22,269 nucleotides of DNA, from contig CACZAK010000095.1 in NCBI GenBank assembly GCA_902779075.1, forward strand, positions 1 to 22,269, written 5' to 3'. The position numbers and the translations under genes were made by a program. The notes below the pieces were generated by a model. It was not told where the DNA came from. It saw nothing but the letters and a program-made list of their open reading frames with translations, and searched no databases. Positions 1 to 6,819 of the stretch are shown piece by piece (the stretch's first letter is position 1; every line of letters begins with the position of its first letter). This DNA is from an uncultured bacterium. GTDB taxonomy: Bacteria; Verrucomicrobiota; Kiritimatiellia; RFP12; UBA1067.

Positions 1-21
1 CATCCCGTTCCCTTCATCCAT
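1..21 (-). CDS. possible 5' end of a gene running off the left edge
   Basis: An ATG at 21-19 on the minus strand is preceded by AAGGAG (33-28) with a 6-base spacer, which is an excellent ribosome binding site. Only seven codons (M D E G N G M) lie inside the window, so no product can be named. A second in-line ATG at 17-15 is in another frame and less well spaced. The call rests only on the binding site and start; the same AAGGAG lies in one arm of a perfect hairpin (24-54), so it could also be coincidental structure. Confidence 0.35.
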
Positions 22-23
22 TG

Positions 24-54
24 CTGTCTCCTTCCTTCTCGCGAAAGGAGACAG
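24..54 (-). promoter_or_regulatory. hairpin enclosing a Shine-Dalgarno sequence
   Basis: Bases 24-33 and 45-54 form a perfect 10-bp inverted repeat around an 11-base loop. Read on the minus strand, the 3' arm contains AAGGAG placed 6 bases before an ATG at 21-19, so folding would hide the ribosome binding site. No T-run follows on either strand, which argues against an ordinary intrinsic terminator. Regulation of translation by the fold is inference. Confidence 0.4.
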
Positions 55-99
55 CCACAATAGCCTATTCAACGTGTCTCAGATTTGGGGAATAGTGCA

Positions 100-181
100 C
101 GCCGCCCGCTTGGAGGCAGGCGGCGCGGCAGGGAGGGGAACGCTCCCCTACGATATCAGCCGGCGGGGACAGGCGGCGCGG
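100..181. repeat. GC-rich palindromic/direct-repeat block (REP-like)
   Basis: This intergenic block holds a 7-bp stem (100-106 with 119-125), a perfect 6-bp stem AGGGGA/TCCCCT with a 4-base loop (134-149), and a 12-base direct repeat CAGGCGGCGCGG at 117-128 and 170-181. A further CATAC/GTATG hairpin with a GAAA loop lies at 208-221. No coding potential is evident. It resembles dispersed extragenic palindromic elements, but only one copy is in the window, so that label is inference. Confidence 0.4.
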
Positions 182-232
182 TGAAATTGTCGACATACGG
201 GCCGACACATACGAAAGTATGCGTGTATAGTA

Positions 233-1891
233 TCATTTTTTTGCGCCGCTTGACAACTTTCTTCGCAAGAACGCCGCGATTTTGCGCGGCCAGTGCTGGG
301 ACTCGAGGTGCAAGACCGGCATTTCGGCGAAGTTCACATTCCTGGCAATGATGTATACATCAAGCAGGCGTTCTGCAACGAAGCCGAAGACGCGCCTGTC
401 GTAGTCGGAATAGGACGACACGTCGAGCCGGCGCTCGAGTTCGGAAAGGACGTCGAACAACCACGCGCAGTAGTCGTCGAAAAGCGGCCGCTTCATGACC
501 ATCATGTTGAAACGGTGACCGCTCGTGGACTTCATTACGGCGTCATACGCCGAGACGAAGTCGGGGTGCCGCTCCTCCAGTATGCGGCGCGTCTCGTCGA
601 GGTCCTCGGCATGATGCGCGTGGATGTACTGCGAATAGGTGGATTCGATGAAGTAGTTGCGTTTCTTCGGCAGGACAGCGTCCGCGCGCGAAAGCGCCTC
701 GCATATCTCGGCACCGCTCGCGATTCCGCCACGCCCCCTGAAATGGCGGCGGTAGTGGACAAGCCCGACGGCGTCCGCCTTCGTGTTCTTCCATGCCCAG
801 TAGAGCGCAGTAAGCTCGCACCAGCTCCTGTTCTTCGCGCTGATGTTCTCGCCTTCGTCGTCGCGAGCGAAGCCGGGCGGAACCGCCGCATCGCCCGAAA
901 GCGCCGCGCCGACAAAAACGGGGAGATACACTGCGTCCTGCGGCATCGCGTACTGCTTGTGCGTCGCGACTACCATCGCGAGCTCGGAGTCTTCGCGGTT
1001 AAGGAAGAAAGGGCGGAACACGACGTGGCTTTCCCTCTTCTCTTCCGGCGGAGGAGTCATGTAGTCAGGGCCATAGAGCCGCGTCAAATAACCCTCCAGC
1101 ACAGCAGGGCACTTAACGATTCGACCTTCGAACATCGCTTCGCACGTTCCCGCCATCTCCACGCGCAATGCCAGCTCTCCAAAAAAGTGCCGTCGACCCA
1201 CTGGGCAAGTGACAAAACGCGAAGTGTCGTTTCCACAAATCTGGTTACACCAATCCCAAAGTCTCGCCCACGCGCCAAGCGGCAGCCAGGAAAGAAAGCA
1301 ACCGAAAGTCCTCTTTATGCGAAACGCCGCCGAATTGAAACCCCACGATCGCAACAGCCTGCGCTCATAGAAATGCTTGCGACATGAATACAGGAAACCC
1401 AACACAAGAGACGCAAAGCCATGAATGCGCCGAAGGAAGGCAGTGTCGTAGGTGTTCTCGAAAATGAACACGTCCACAAACGCGCCATGACACAAACGAG
1501 GGGAAAGCAGGTCCTCACGCGTTACGACGGACGTTCCTCGCAAGCGAATGCGCGGAAAGGCGAATGGGTAGTATGCGGGACGGCCAGATTCGTAGATCAC
1601 GTACTTTTCGCCAAAGCGCCCTTCTAATGCCTCACGGAAACGCGGCCAGTCGCAGCGGAACACCCCAACATCGATATCGTCGTCCCAGGGAATGAAGCCT
1701 CGCTGGCGCAGGCAGCCAAGTGCTGCACCTCCGCACAAAAACCAGTTGACTTTTTCGTCGCGCCCAATTGTCGCAATGTCGTCAAGTATCCCCAAAAGAG
1801 TCTGCTGAAGCGCCCGACATTCTGCGTCGTCAACCTTGCGCGACCCCTTCGCCTGAAGAGACTTGAAACTATCAAATGTGGAAAAGTCCAT
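233..1891 (-). CDS. LicD-family phosphotransferase fused to DUF4422 glycosyltransferase-like domain
   Basis: This 552-residue protein has two domains. Residues about 30-295 are LicD-like, with the hallmark CGGAALG (53-59) followed by WDDDIDVGV (69-77), whose acidic cluster marks the nucleotidyltransferase-like fold of LicD, fukutin and FKRP. Residues about 306-540 match DUF4422: VATHKQY, ENISAKN (348-354), WCELTALYWAWKN, LVHYRRHF (377-384) and a C-terminal SERLLDVYI-like segment. LicD enzymes move a phospho-group (phosphocholine, or ribitol-phosphate in fukutin relatives) from a CDP donor onto a glycan; DUF4422 proteins are glycosyltransferase-like and common in capsule loci. The gene is divergent from the CDP-donor trio, suggesting it uses that donor. 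A TGCTATAAT box ends only 15 bases before the ATG, so the leader must be very short. The gene ends in an A7 run next to the stop. No signal peptide, so probably cytoplasmic. Donor and acceptor are unknown. Confidence 0.9.
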   Translation of the reverse strand: MDFSTFDSFKSLQAKGSRKVDDAECRALQQTLLGILDDIATIGRDEKVNWFLCGGAALGCLRQRGFIPWDDDIDVGVFRCDWPRFREALEGRFGEKYVIYESGRPAYYPFAFPRIRLRGTSVVTREDLLSPRLCHGAFVDVFIFENTYDTAFLRRIHGFASLVLGFLYSCRKHFYERRLLRSWGFNSAAFRIKRTFGCFLSWLPLGAWARLWDWCNQICGNDTSRFVTCPVGRRHFFGELALRVEMAGTCEAMFEGRIVKCPAVLEGYLTRLYGPDYMTPPPEEKRESHVVFRPFFLNREDSELAMVVATHKQYAMPQDAVYLPVFVGAALSGDAAVPPGFARDDEGENISAKNRSWCELTALYWAWKNTKADAVGLVHYRRHFRGRGGIASGAEICEALSRADAVLPKKRNYFIESTYSQYIHAHHAEDLDETRRILEERHPDFVSAYDAVMKSTSGHRFNMMVMKRPLFDDYCAWLFDVLSELERRLDVSSYSDYDRRVFGFVAERLLDVYIIARNVNFAEMPVLHLESQHWPRKIAAFLRRKLSSGAKK

Positions 1892-1906
1892 TTTCTTCTT
1901 GTCACA

Positions 1907-1915
1907 ATTATAGCA
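1907..1915 (-). promoter_or_regulatory. extended -10 promoter for the LicD/DUF4422 gene
   Basis: The minus strand reads TGCTATAAT here, a perfect TATAAT with an extended TGN. No convincing -35 hexamer is visible at 16-18 bases spacing. The box sits 15 bases before the ATG at 1891, implying a leader of roughly 9 bases with only a weak AAGAAGA binding site. Confidence 0.55.
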
Positions 1916-1943
1916 AATTCGACAGACATTCGGGTCGGAATTA

Positions 1944-1952
1944 TGCTATAAT
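1944..1952 (+). promoter_or_regulatory. extended -10 promoter for the cytidylyltransferase operon
   Basis: The plus strand reads TGCTATAAT, identical to the divergent box at 1907-1915. A partial -35 (CAGACA, 1923-1928, four of six matches) lies 18 bases upstream. The expected start near 1959 leaves a leader of about 37 bases before the ATG at 1996, with GGGAGA at 1983-1988 as the binding site. Confidence 0.6.
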
Positions 1953-1995
1953 TTTTACCAACAGAACAGATTGTCTATTCTTGGGAGACCCAAAA

Positions 1996-2712
1996 ATGGT
2001 TATAGCTCTTCTAACGGCAGCAGGAACCGGTTCACGCATGGGACAAGACGTTCCAAAGCAGTTCCTACACATTAACGACAAGCCAATAATCATCCATACG
2101 ATGGAACGCTTTCAAAACAACCCACAGGTCGATGCCATTGCCGTGGCAACGCTTCCAACGTGGATTGATTTCGTGTGGGCGTATGCGAAGCAGTTCGGAA
2201 TCACAAAGCTGCGCTGGGTGACACCAGGTGGCAAGACCGGGCAGGAGTCGATCAAGAACGGGCTTGATGCAATCGCCGCCGAATGCCCGCTAGAAACTAC
2301 AATCATGGTGCATGATGGAAACCGTCCGATGGTCGACAACGACATCATCGCAGACAGCCTGTCGGTATTCCGCGAGCATGGCTCAGCCGTGGCCGTAGTT
2401 CCCTGCACGGAGGTCGTATTCAAAAGCGACAACAACAAGGAGTCGAAAGTAGAAATTCCACGCGAAGTCCTCTGGCGCACGCAAACCCCCCACACATACA
2501 CGCTTGAAAAGCTCCTTTGGGCACATAGCCAGGCGAAGGAAAAGGGACTTGCCGGCATGGCGGCTATGTGCCAGCTTATGAGCCGACTCGGCGAAACGAC
2601 ACACTTCTCCAAAGGCAGCGAAAAGAACCTAAAGTTGACGACATTGGACGACATGGACATTTTCAAGGCACTACTCGCCAACGAAAAGAGTGGCTGGGCC
2701 AAGCAAGCATGA
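1996..2712 (+). CDS. IspD/TarI-family CTP-dependent cytidylyltransferase
   Basis: This 238-residue protein has the full IspD/TarI core: AAGTGSRMG (8-16) and PKQF (20-23) for CTP binding, HDGNRP (106-111, in place of the usual HDAxRP), RTQTPH (161-166) and KLTTLDD (213-219). Family members transfer CMP from CTP to a sugar-alcohol phosphate. In isoprenoid synthesis the acceptor is methylerythritol-4-phosphate; in teichoic acid and capsule loci it is usually ribitol- or another polyol-phosphate. The neighbours (SDR, polyol-phosphate transferase, LicD) favour the second role. The start was chosen at 1996 because the conserved N-terminus begins there and GGGAGA lies a few bases upstream; the longer frame from 1876 runs through the promoter. 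The last codon overlaps the next start as ATGA. Visibly less GC-rich than its downstream neighbour. The exact polyol is not determinable. Confidence 0.88.
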   Translation: MVIALLTAAGTGSRMGQDVPKQFLHINDKPIIIHTMERFQNNPQVDAIAVATLPTWIDFVWAYAKQFGITKLRWVTPGGKTGQESIKNGLDAIAAECPLETTIMVHDGNRPMVDNDIIADSLSVFREHGSAVAVVPCTEVVFKSDNNKESKVEIPREVLWRTQTPHTYTLEKLLWAHSQAKEKGLAGMAAMCQLMSRLGETTHFSKGSEKNLKLTTLDDMDIFKALLANEKSGWAKQA

Positions 2713-3761
2713 AGCTGATGTCGTCTCAGGCGTGGCAGGACGATCTGGCATTGGCGGCAGTCCAAGTGCCTCAAGAGGTAGTTCATAGCGGCACGTATCT
2801 CGTTACAGGGGCGTCTGGGCTCATCGGTTCGGCATTCGTTGACCTTCTTCTGCAGCTTCGCCGTACACGCAATGCAGACATTCGCATAATTGCAGCAGGG
2901 CGGGATGTTTCCAAGCTCCAGTCGCGATTCTCCGACTCAGACGGACTGTCGTTCATGCCCTACGACGCTACACGCTCCTTTTCCTCCCAGTCGCAAGTGG
3001 ACTATATCGTTCACGCCGCCAGCAACGCCTCGCCGAACCTCTATATGACAGATCCGTGCGGGACGCTCTCCGCAAACATAGACGGCGTGCGCAATCTGCT
3101 GGAGTTTGCCTGCAAAACACAGGTGCGCAAGCTACTCTATGTCTCGTCCAGCGAAGTCTACGGCGTGCGATCCGCCCCCGGCCCAGCACGCGAGACCGAC
3201 TACGGACGGGTGGTCCCTCTCGACATTCGGTCCTCCTACGCCGAGGGCAAGCGCGCGGCGGAGGCCATCTGCGCAGCCTACTCCGCCCAATATGGCGTCA
3301 ATGTCTCTATCGTGCGCCCGGGACACATCTACGGCCCCACCGCCACACGGAACGACCATCGCGTCTCGTCGGAATTCCCGCGTTTCGCGGCACGCGGGGA
3401 GCCAATCGTCCTCAAGAGCGCCGGCAGTCAGAAACGGTCGTACTGCCACTGCCTTGATTGCGCGACGGCGATGCTCGCCGTCCTGGCACTTGGCGAGAAC
3501 GCCGCCGCCTACAACATCGCAAACCCCACCTCGGCGATCACGATCCGGGAGATGGCCGAGATCGTTGCCGCTGCCGGCGGCGTGAAACTGGAGTTTTCAA
3601 CAGCCTCGGCCGCGGAAAAAGCTGCGTTCAACCCAATGGACGACTCGTCGCTTAACTCAGACAGACTGCTTTCGCTAGGCTGGCAGGGTACATTCCCTGC
3701 GCAGACGGGGTTGTCGCGGACTGTCGCCGTCCTAAAGGAAATACTGGGAAATGAAACTTAA
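2709..3761 (+). CDS. extended SDR-family NAD(P)-dependent epimerase/dehydratase/reductase
   Basis: This 350-residue protein has a Rossmann motif TGASGLIG (33-40), SSS at 146-148 and the catalytic pair Y177-xxx-K181 (SSYAEGK), followed by RPGHIYGP, typical of extended SDR nucleotide-sugar epimerases and dehydratases. The length suits the family, which usually runs 310-350 residues. The start at 2709 forms ATGA with the stop of the cytidylyltransferase, implying translational coupling; no strong independent binding site is seen. It overlaps the next gene by 11 bases. Sitting between a cytidylyltransferase and a polyol-phosphate transferase, it may make or modify the polyol moiety of a CDP-linked donor, analogous in position to the reductase partner of TarI-type enzymes and the SDR half of Haemophilus Bcs1/Acs1. 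That role is inference; a plain sugar epimerase is equally consistent with sequence. Confidence 0.85.
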   Translation: MKLMSSQAWQDDLALAAVQVPQEVVHSGTYLVTGASGLIGSAFVDLLLQLRRTRNADIRIIAAGRDVSKLQSRFSDSDGLSFMPYDATRSFSSQSQVDYIVHAASNASPNLYMTDPCGTLSANIDGVRNLLEFACKTQVRKLLYVSSSEVYGVRSAPGPARETDYGRVVPLDIRSSYAEGKRAAEAICAAYSAQYGVNVSIVRPGHIYGPTATRNDHRVSSEFPRFAARGEPIVLKSAGSQKRSYCHCLDCATAMLAVLALGENAAAYNIANPTSAITIREMAEIVAAAGGVKLEFSTASAAEKAAFNPMDDSSLNSDRLLSLGWQGTFPAQTGLSRTVAVLKEILGNET

Positions 3762-5025
3762 GGGGCTCTGGAGGAAAATCGGCTACGCTTACCGCAACGG
3801 AACGCTTGCCCATCGGGTTAACGTGCATTTCCAACGTGTAGCCCACCGCTGGCTTGGCATTGCCGCATTCAACCGCTGGTGTTGCCGTAATATCTGGTCA
3901 CAGATCGAACCGCGAAAGATCGTGTTTTCCAATTTCCGCGGGAACGGCTATGGCTGCAATCCAAAATACATCTGTGAGGAACTCCTCAAACGACGCAACG
4001 AAAAATATGACGCCGTCTGGCTCGTCAAACGAGCCTTTCTCGAGTCGAAATTCCCCTCTGATGTGCGCATCGTCCGATGGGGTAGCCGCCAAGCGCTCAA
4101 AGAGCTGGCCACCGCGCGTGTCTGGGTCGATAACCAGCGCAAGAACGGAGCCATCGCCACAGGCCTCGCGAAAAAGCCAGGACAAACCTACATCCAGACC
4201 TTTCACGGCGCGATCGGCATAAAGACCTGCGGCGCGGACATGATCAAGCCCGGAGAGGAGAAATCCCATTCCGCGGTCTCCTCCCGCATCGACGCGGGCA
4301 TGATCGACTACCTCATATCAAATTCGTCGTACGAGACAAACATGTACAAGACGTCATTCTTTGGCAAAGGGCGCACAATGCTCTTCGGTCATCCGCGTAA
4401 CGACATTTTCTTCCGCGCGGACACAGACAAAATCCGCCACCAGACCCTGACCATGCTCGGACTTCCCGATGACCGCAAGTACATCCTCTACGCACCGACC
4501 TACCGTGACAGTCTCCGCATCGACTGCTATGACATCGACTACCGTGGCATGGTCGCCGCCTTGAAAGATCGTTTCGGCGGCGAATGGACGGTGCTGGTGC
4601 GATTGCATCCGACTGTGCGCATGATTCCAGAACTCCAGCCGCCATCGGACATTGCCGTCGATGTCTGCTCCTATCCCGACATACAGGAGTTGATGGTGGC
4701 GGCCGATGCCATGGTCACGGACTACTCCAGTTGCATTTTCGACTACCTCCTGAGCGGCAAGCCCGGCTTCGTGTTCGCCGTGGACCTTGAAAAGCAGAAC
4801 CGCGAACGTGGCTTCTACTATCCTCTCGAGACGACCCCCTTCCCCATCGGCCTCAATTCGCAGGAGCTGTGCGCAAACATCCGCACATTTGACGCGGAAA
4901 AGTTCGCATCCGACACCCAAGCCTTTCTCGCCAGCAAGGGCTGTATGGAAGACGGGAAAGCTTCCGCAAGGGTGGTCGACCTGATTGAAACCGAGCTTGG
5001 AATCAAGTCCGTTTCGTGCGCCTGA
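3751..5025 (+). CDS. CDP-glycerol glycerophosphotransferase-family (TagB/TagF/TarL-like) polyol-phosphate transferase
   Basis: This 424-residue protein matches the Glyphos_transf family. Seen are KIVFSNFRGNGYGCNPKYI (56-74), YDAVWLVK (86-93), VWVDNQR (124-130), QTFHGAIGIK with the likely catalytic H152, GHPRND (213-218), ILYAPTYR (245-252), RLHP (284-287) and a C-terminal block around MVTDYSS (321-327) that in relatives contacts the CDP-polyol. These enzymes transfer glycerol- or ribitol-phosphate from a CDP donor to a lipid-linked glycan at the inner membrane face. The gene overlaps the SDR by 11 bases, so the three plus-strand genes form one operon that would make and use a CDP-polyol. Its 3' end overlaps the convergent GT2 gene by 23 bases. 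Such enzymes are best known from Gram-positive teichoic acid but also occur in Gram-negative capsules. Confidence 0.92.
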   Translation: MKLKGLWRKIGYAYRNGTLAHRVNVHFQRVAHRWLGIAAFNRWCCRNIWSQIEPRKIVFSNFRGNGYGCNPKYICEELLKRRNEKYDAVWLVKRAFLESKFPSDVRIVRWGSRQALKELATARVWVDNQRKNGAIATGLAKKPGQTYIQTFHGAIGIKTCGADMIKPGEEKSHSAVSSRIDAGMIDYLISNSSYETNMYKTSFFGKGRTMLFGHPRNDIFFRADTDKIRHQTLTMLGLPDDRKYILYAPTYRDSLRIDCYDIDYRGMVAALKDRFGGEWTVLVRLHPTVRMIPELQPPSDIAVDVCSYPDIQELMVAADAMVTDYSSCIFDYLLSGKPGFVFAVDLEKQNRERGFYYPLETTPFPIGLNSQELCANIRTFDAEKFASDTQAFLASKGCMEDGKASARVVDLIETELGIKSVSCA

Positions 5026-6013
5026 AGTAGCGCCACATACTAAGTCCGCAACGCAAGCCGAGAAGACGAACCAGCAGGAACAATCTGCCATTCCCCCATG
5101 CGTCGCCATACATGCGAGCAAGGATATTGCTGAAGTTTCCGAATGACAGCCAGTTCCGCCGTCGCATCCGCCTAAGGACGGCGACAACGTCCTTCCAAAG
5201 GGGATGCGATGGCTGGAGATCGTCGAACCTGTGCGCGCGAGCAAAGGAATCGGCCGCCGCCTTGTACATCTTGCGGCAGCCATGCGCTTCCGCCAGATCG
5301 AGAAGTTCGTTGAATCCAGAAATGTAGTCCCCCAGCTTCACATATCCGTCCGAAATCCAATCGACACTCTTGCCTGGTTCCGGAAGGCGATAACAGTAGA
5401 CGCACTCGTCCATCGCATAGAACTTGCGAGCCGTTATCAAGACACGAGCCATAAAGAGCGGATCCTCAAACCGCATCCTGTCGGGGAAGCGCAGATCGTT
5501 CACCACAAGAAACGCGCGGCAAAAAATATAGCACCAATAGCGGAATGGCGACTGATATTCGTCCAGAGTGACAACGCCGACATGAGGATAGGCTTTTGTA
5601 CGTGAATATCCAAGATTGTATTTAACAGCCCGCGGGTCGTCTTCCGGAACGCGCCTCACGGTGCCCGCCGCAAGATTGCAGCCAGACTCCACCAGTACGC
5701 CGTAAAGCTTCGCCAGTACCGCGCGGTTTGGATAGTAGTCGTCCGGATCCATAAACACAACACTTTCGCCACGAGCCTTTCCCAGCGCAAGGTTACGAGC
5801 AGCGCCAGCCCCGGCATTCGCTTGACGAAAGACCACTACGCGTGCATCCTTTTCAGCATAGTCCGCAAGTATCTTCGCCGAACCGTCGGTCGAACCATCG
5901 TCCACACAGACGACTTCGATGTCCCTCAGCGTCTGTCCAAGAACAGAATCAAGACATTCGCCAAGATACTTCTCGACGTTATAGACCGGGACTATGACGG
6001 ACACCTTCGGCAT
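5003..6013 (-). CDS. family 2 glycosyltransferase (GT-A)
   Basis: This 336-residue protein begins with the GT2 signature: VSVIVPVYNVEKYL (4-17), VDDGSTDGS (37-45), NAGAGAARN (66-74) and FMDPDDYY (87-94), which carries the acidic metal/nucleotide site. The remaining 240 residues are the usual variable acceptor half, with no clear membrane segment. It would add a sugar from an NDP donor to a lipid-linked repeat unit in the cytoplasm. It starts two bases after the stop of the nucleotide-sugar dehydrogenase, so both are surely cotranscribed, and the dehydrogenase product could be its donor. Its end overlaps the convergent polyol-phosphate transferase. Sugar specificity cannot be read from sequence. 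Confidence 0.92.
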   Translation of the reverse strand: MPKVSVIVPVYNVEKYLGECLDSVLGQTLRDIEVVCVDDGSTDGSAKILADYAEKDARVVVFRQANAGAGAARNLALGKARGESVVFMDPDDYYPNRAVLAKLYGVLVESGCNLAAGTVRRVPEDDPRAVKYNLGYSRTKAYPHVGVVTLDEYQSPFRYWCYIFCRAFLVVNDLRFPDRMRFEDPLFMARVLITARKFYAMDECVYCYRLPEPGKSVDWISDGYVKLGDYISGFNELLDLAEAHGCRKMYKAAADSFARAHRFDDLQPSHPLWKDVVAVLRRMRRRNWLSFGNFSNILARMYGDAWGNGRLFLLVRLLGLRCGLSMWRYFRRTKRT

Positions 6014-6015
6014 GA

Positions 6016-6771
6016 TCAGACACGTTCCTCATGGCCACGAAATCCGACATTTAGTTCATGTAGCGGGGAAAGCAACGTGCCAAGCGGCGTTCCTTCCGTC
6101 ATCTTCGCGAAGGCGTTGACATCCTTGGGGAAGCACTTGCCGCCGTAGCCGAACTTGCCGTCGGGTCCGGGAACAAAAGTATGAGTGTCGTTGATGTAGC
6201 CAGAGAGCAGAATGCCTGCGTGGACTCGGGCCCAGTCCGCGCCATTGCGCTTGCAGTAGTCGTACACCGCGTTGAAGTAAGTCACCTTGTACGCGCCGAA
6301 GACATTGTGCGCATACTTCGTGATCTCCGCCTCGAGCGGCGTCATAGTCGTAAAGGTCTTGCCCTTGAAGATGGAGCAGAGAAGCTCTATCTCGCCGGTG
6401 AACACCATAGGTTGCTTCTTAAAGTCCTCAATGTAAGTACGCTCCGTAAGAAACTCTGGCATAAAGTAGACGCGGTGCCCCGTCTCCTTCGTGAGCCGCG
6501 CCGACGTTCCAGGGAGAATCGTGGTGCGCACGAAAACCGGCTTGTCCGGGAGTGCCATGATAAGCTTCTTCATAAGCGTCAAGTCCTGCGTGCCGTCATC
6601 CTCGGTTGGAACGTGTATCTGGATAAAGTACACGTCCGCGCCGGAGATGTCGTCGTTCATGCCCTTCGGCGGATCGCTCACGACCACCTTCACGTCCTTG
6701 TTGTTCTTTTCGAGCCAGTCCTTGAGCGCTCCACCCACGAACCCGCAGCCTATTATGCCGACAGTCAACAT
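6016..6771 (-). CDS. short UDP-glucose/GDP-mannose dehydrogenase-family protein lacking the C-terminal domain
   Basis: This 251-residue protein has the family's NAD site GCGFVG (8-13) and all recognisable catalytic elements: E106 in MPEFL, K152 and N156 in TKYAHN, and the nucleophile C213 in FGYGGKCFPKD (207-217). Family members oxidise NDP-hexoses to uronic acids. Usual lengths are about 390-450 residues; here the protein stops after the central dimerisation domain, so the C-terminal nucleotide-sugar-binding domain is missing. The frame is closed by a clean stop two bases before the next gene, without sign of a continuing frame, so this looks like a genuine short form rather than a frameshift. 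The start is supported by AAGGAG (6783-6778) with a 6-base spacer and by its own promoter. Activity is therefore uncertain: it could be a compact dehydrogenase or a relative with another substrate. Confidence 0.85.
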   Translation of the reverse strand: MLTVGIIGCGFVGGALKDWLEKNNKDVKVVVSDPPKGMNDDISGADVYFIQIHVPTEDDGTQDLTLMKKLIMALPDKPVFVRTTILPGTSARLTKETGHRVYFMPEFLTERTYIEDFKKQPMVFTGEIELLCSIFKGKTFTTMTPLEAEITKYAHNVFGAYKVTYFNAVYDYCKRNGADWARVHAGILLSGYINDTHTFVPGPDGKFGYGGKCFPKDVNAFAKMTEGTPLGTLLSPLHELNVGFRGHEERV

Positions 6772-6799
6772 TCTATGCTCCTTGTATGAAGTTTATCGT

Positions 6800-6819
6800 A
6801 TTATACCAAAAATTGCCGT
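6800..6819 (-). promoter_or_regulatory. extended -10 promoter for the dehydrogenase-GT2 pair
   Basis: The minus strand reads ACGGCAA-N4-TGGTATAAT, a perfect TATAAT (6805-6800) with extended TG. No good -35 hexamer is present at standard spacing. The upstream end overlaps the stop codon of the AlgI-like gene. The same ACGGCAA-N4-TGGTATAAT arrangement occurs at 14859-14878 before the flippase gene. Confidence 0.6.

Noticed and set aside
293..1387. 364-residue plus-strand frame opposite the LicD/DUF4422 gene
   Set aside because: Antisense shadow in GC-rich codons; low-complexity Arg/His/Val composition and no family motif, while the minus strand has clear domains.
1996..2712. Housekeeping ispD of the isoprenoid pathway
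   Set aside because: Not excluded by sequence alone, but the operon with an SDR and a polyol-phosphate transferase makes a CDP-polyol role more likely.
4354..5283. 309-residue minus-strand frame crossing the polyol-phosphate transferase and GT2 genes
   Set aside because: Crosses two well-supported genes and shows no recognisable motif.
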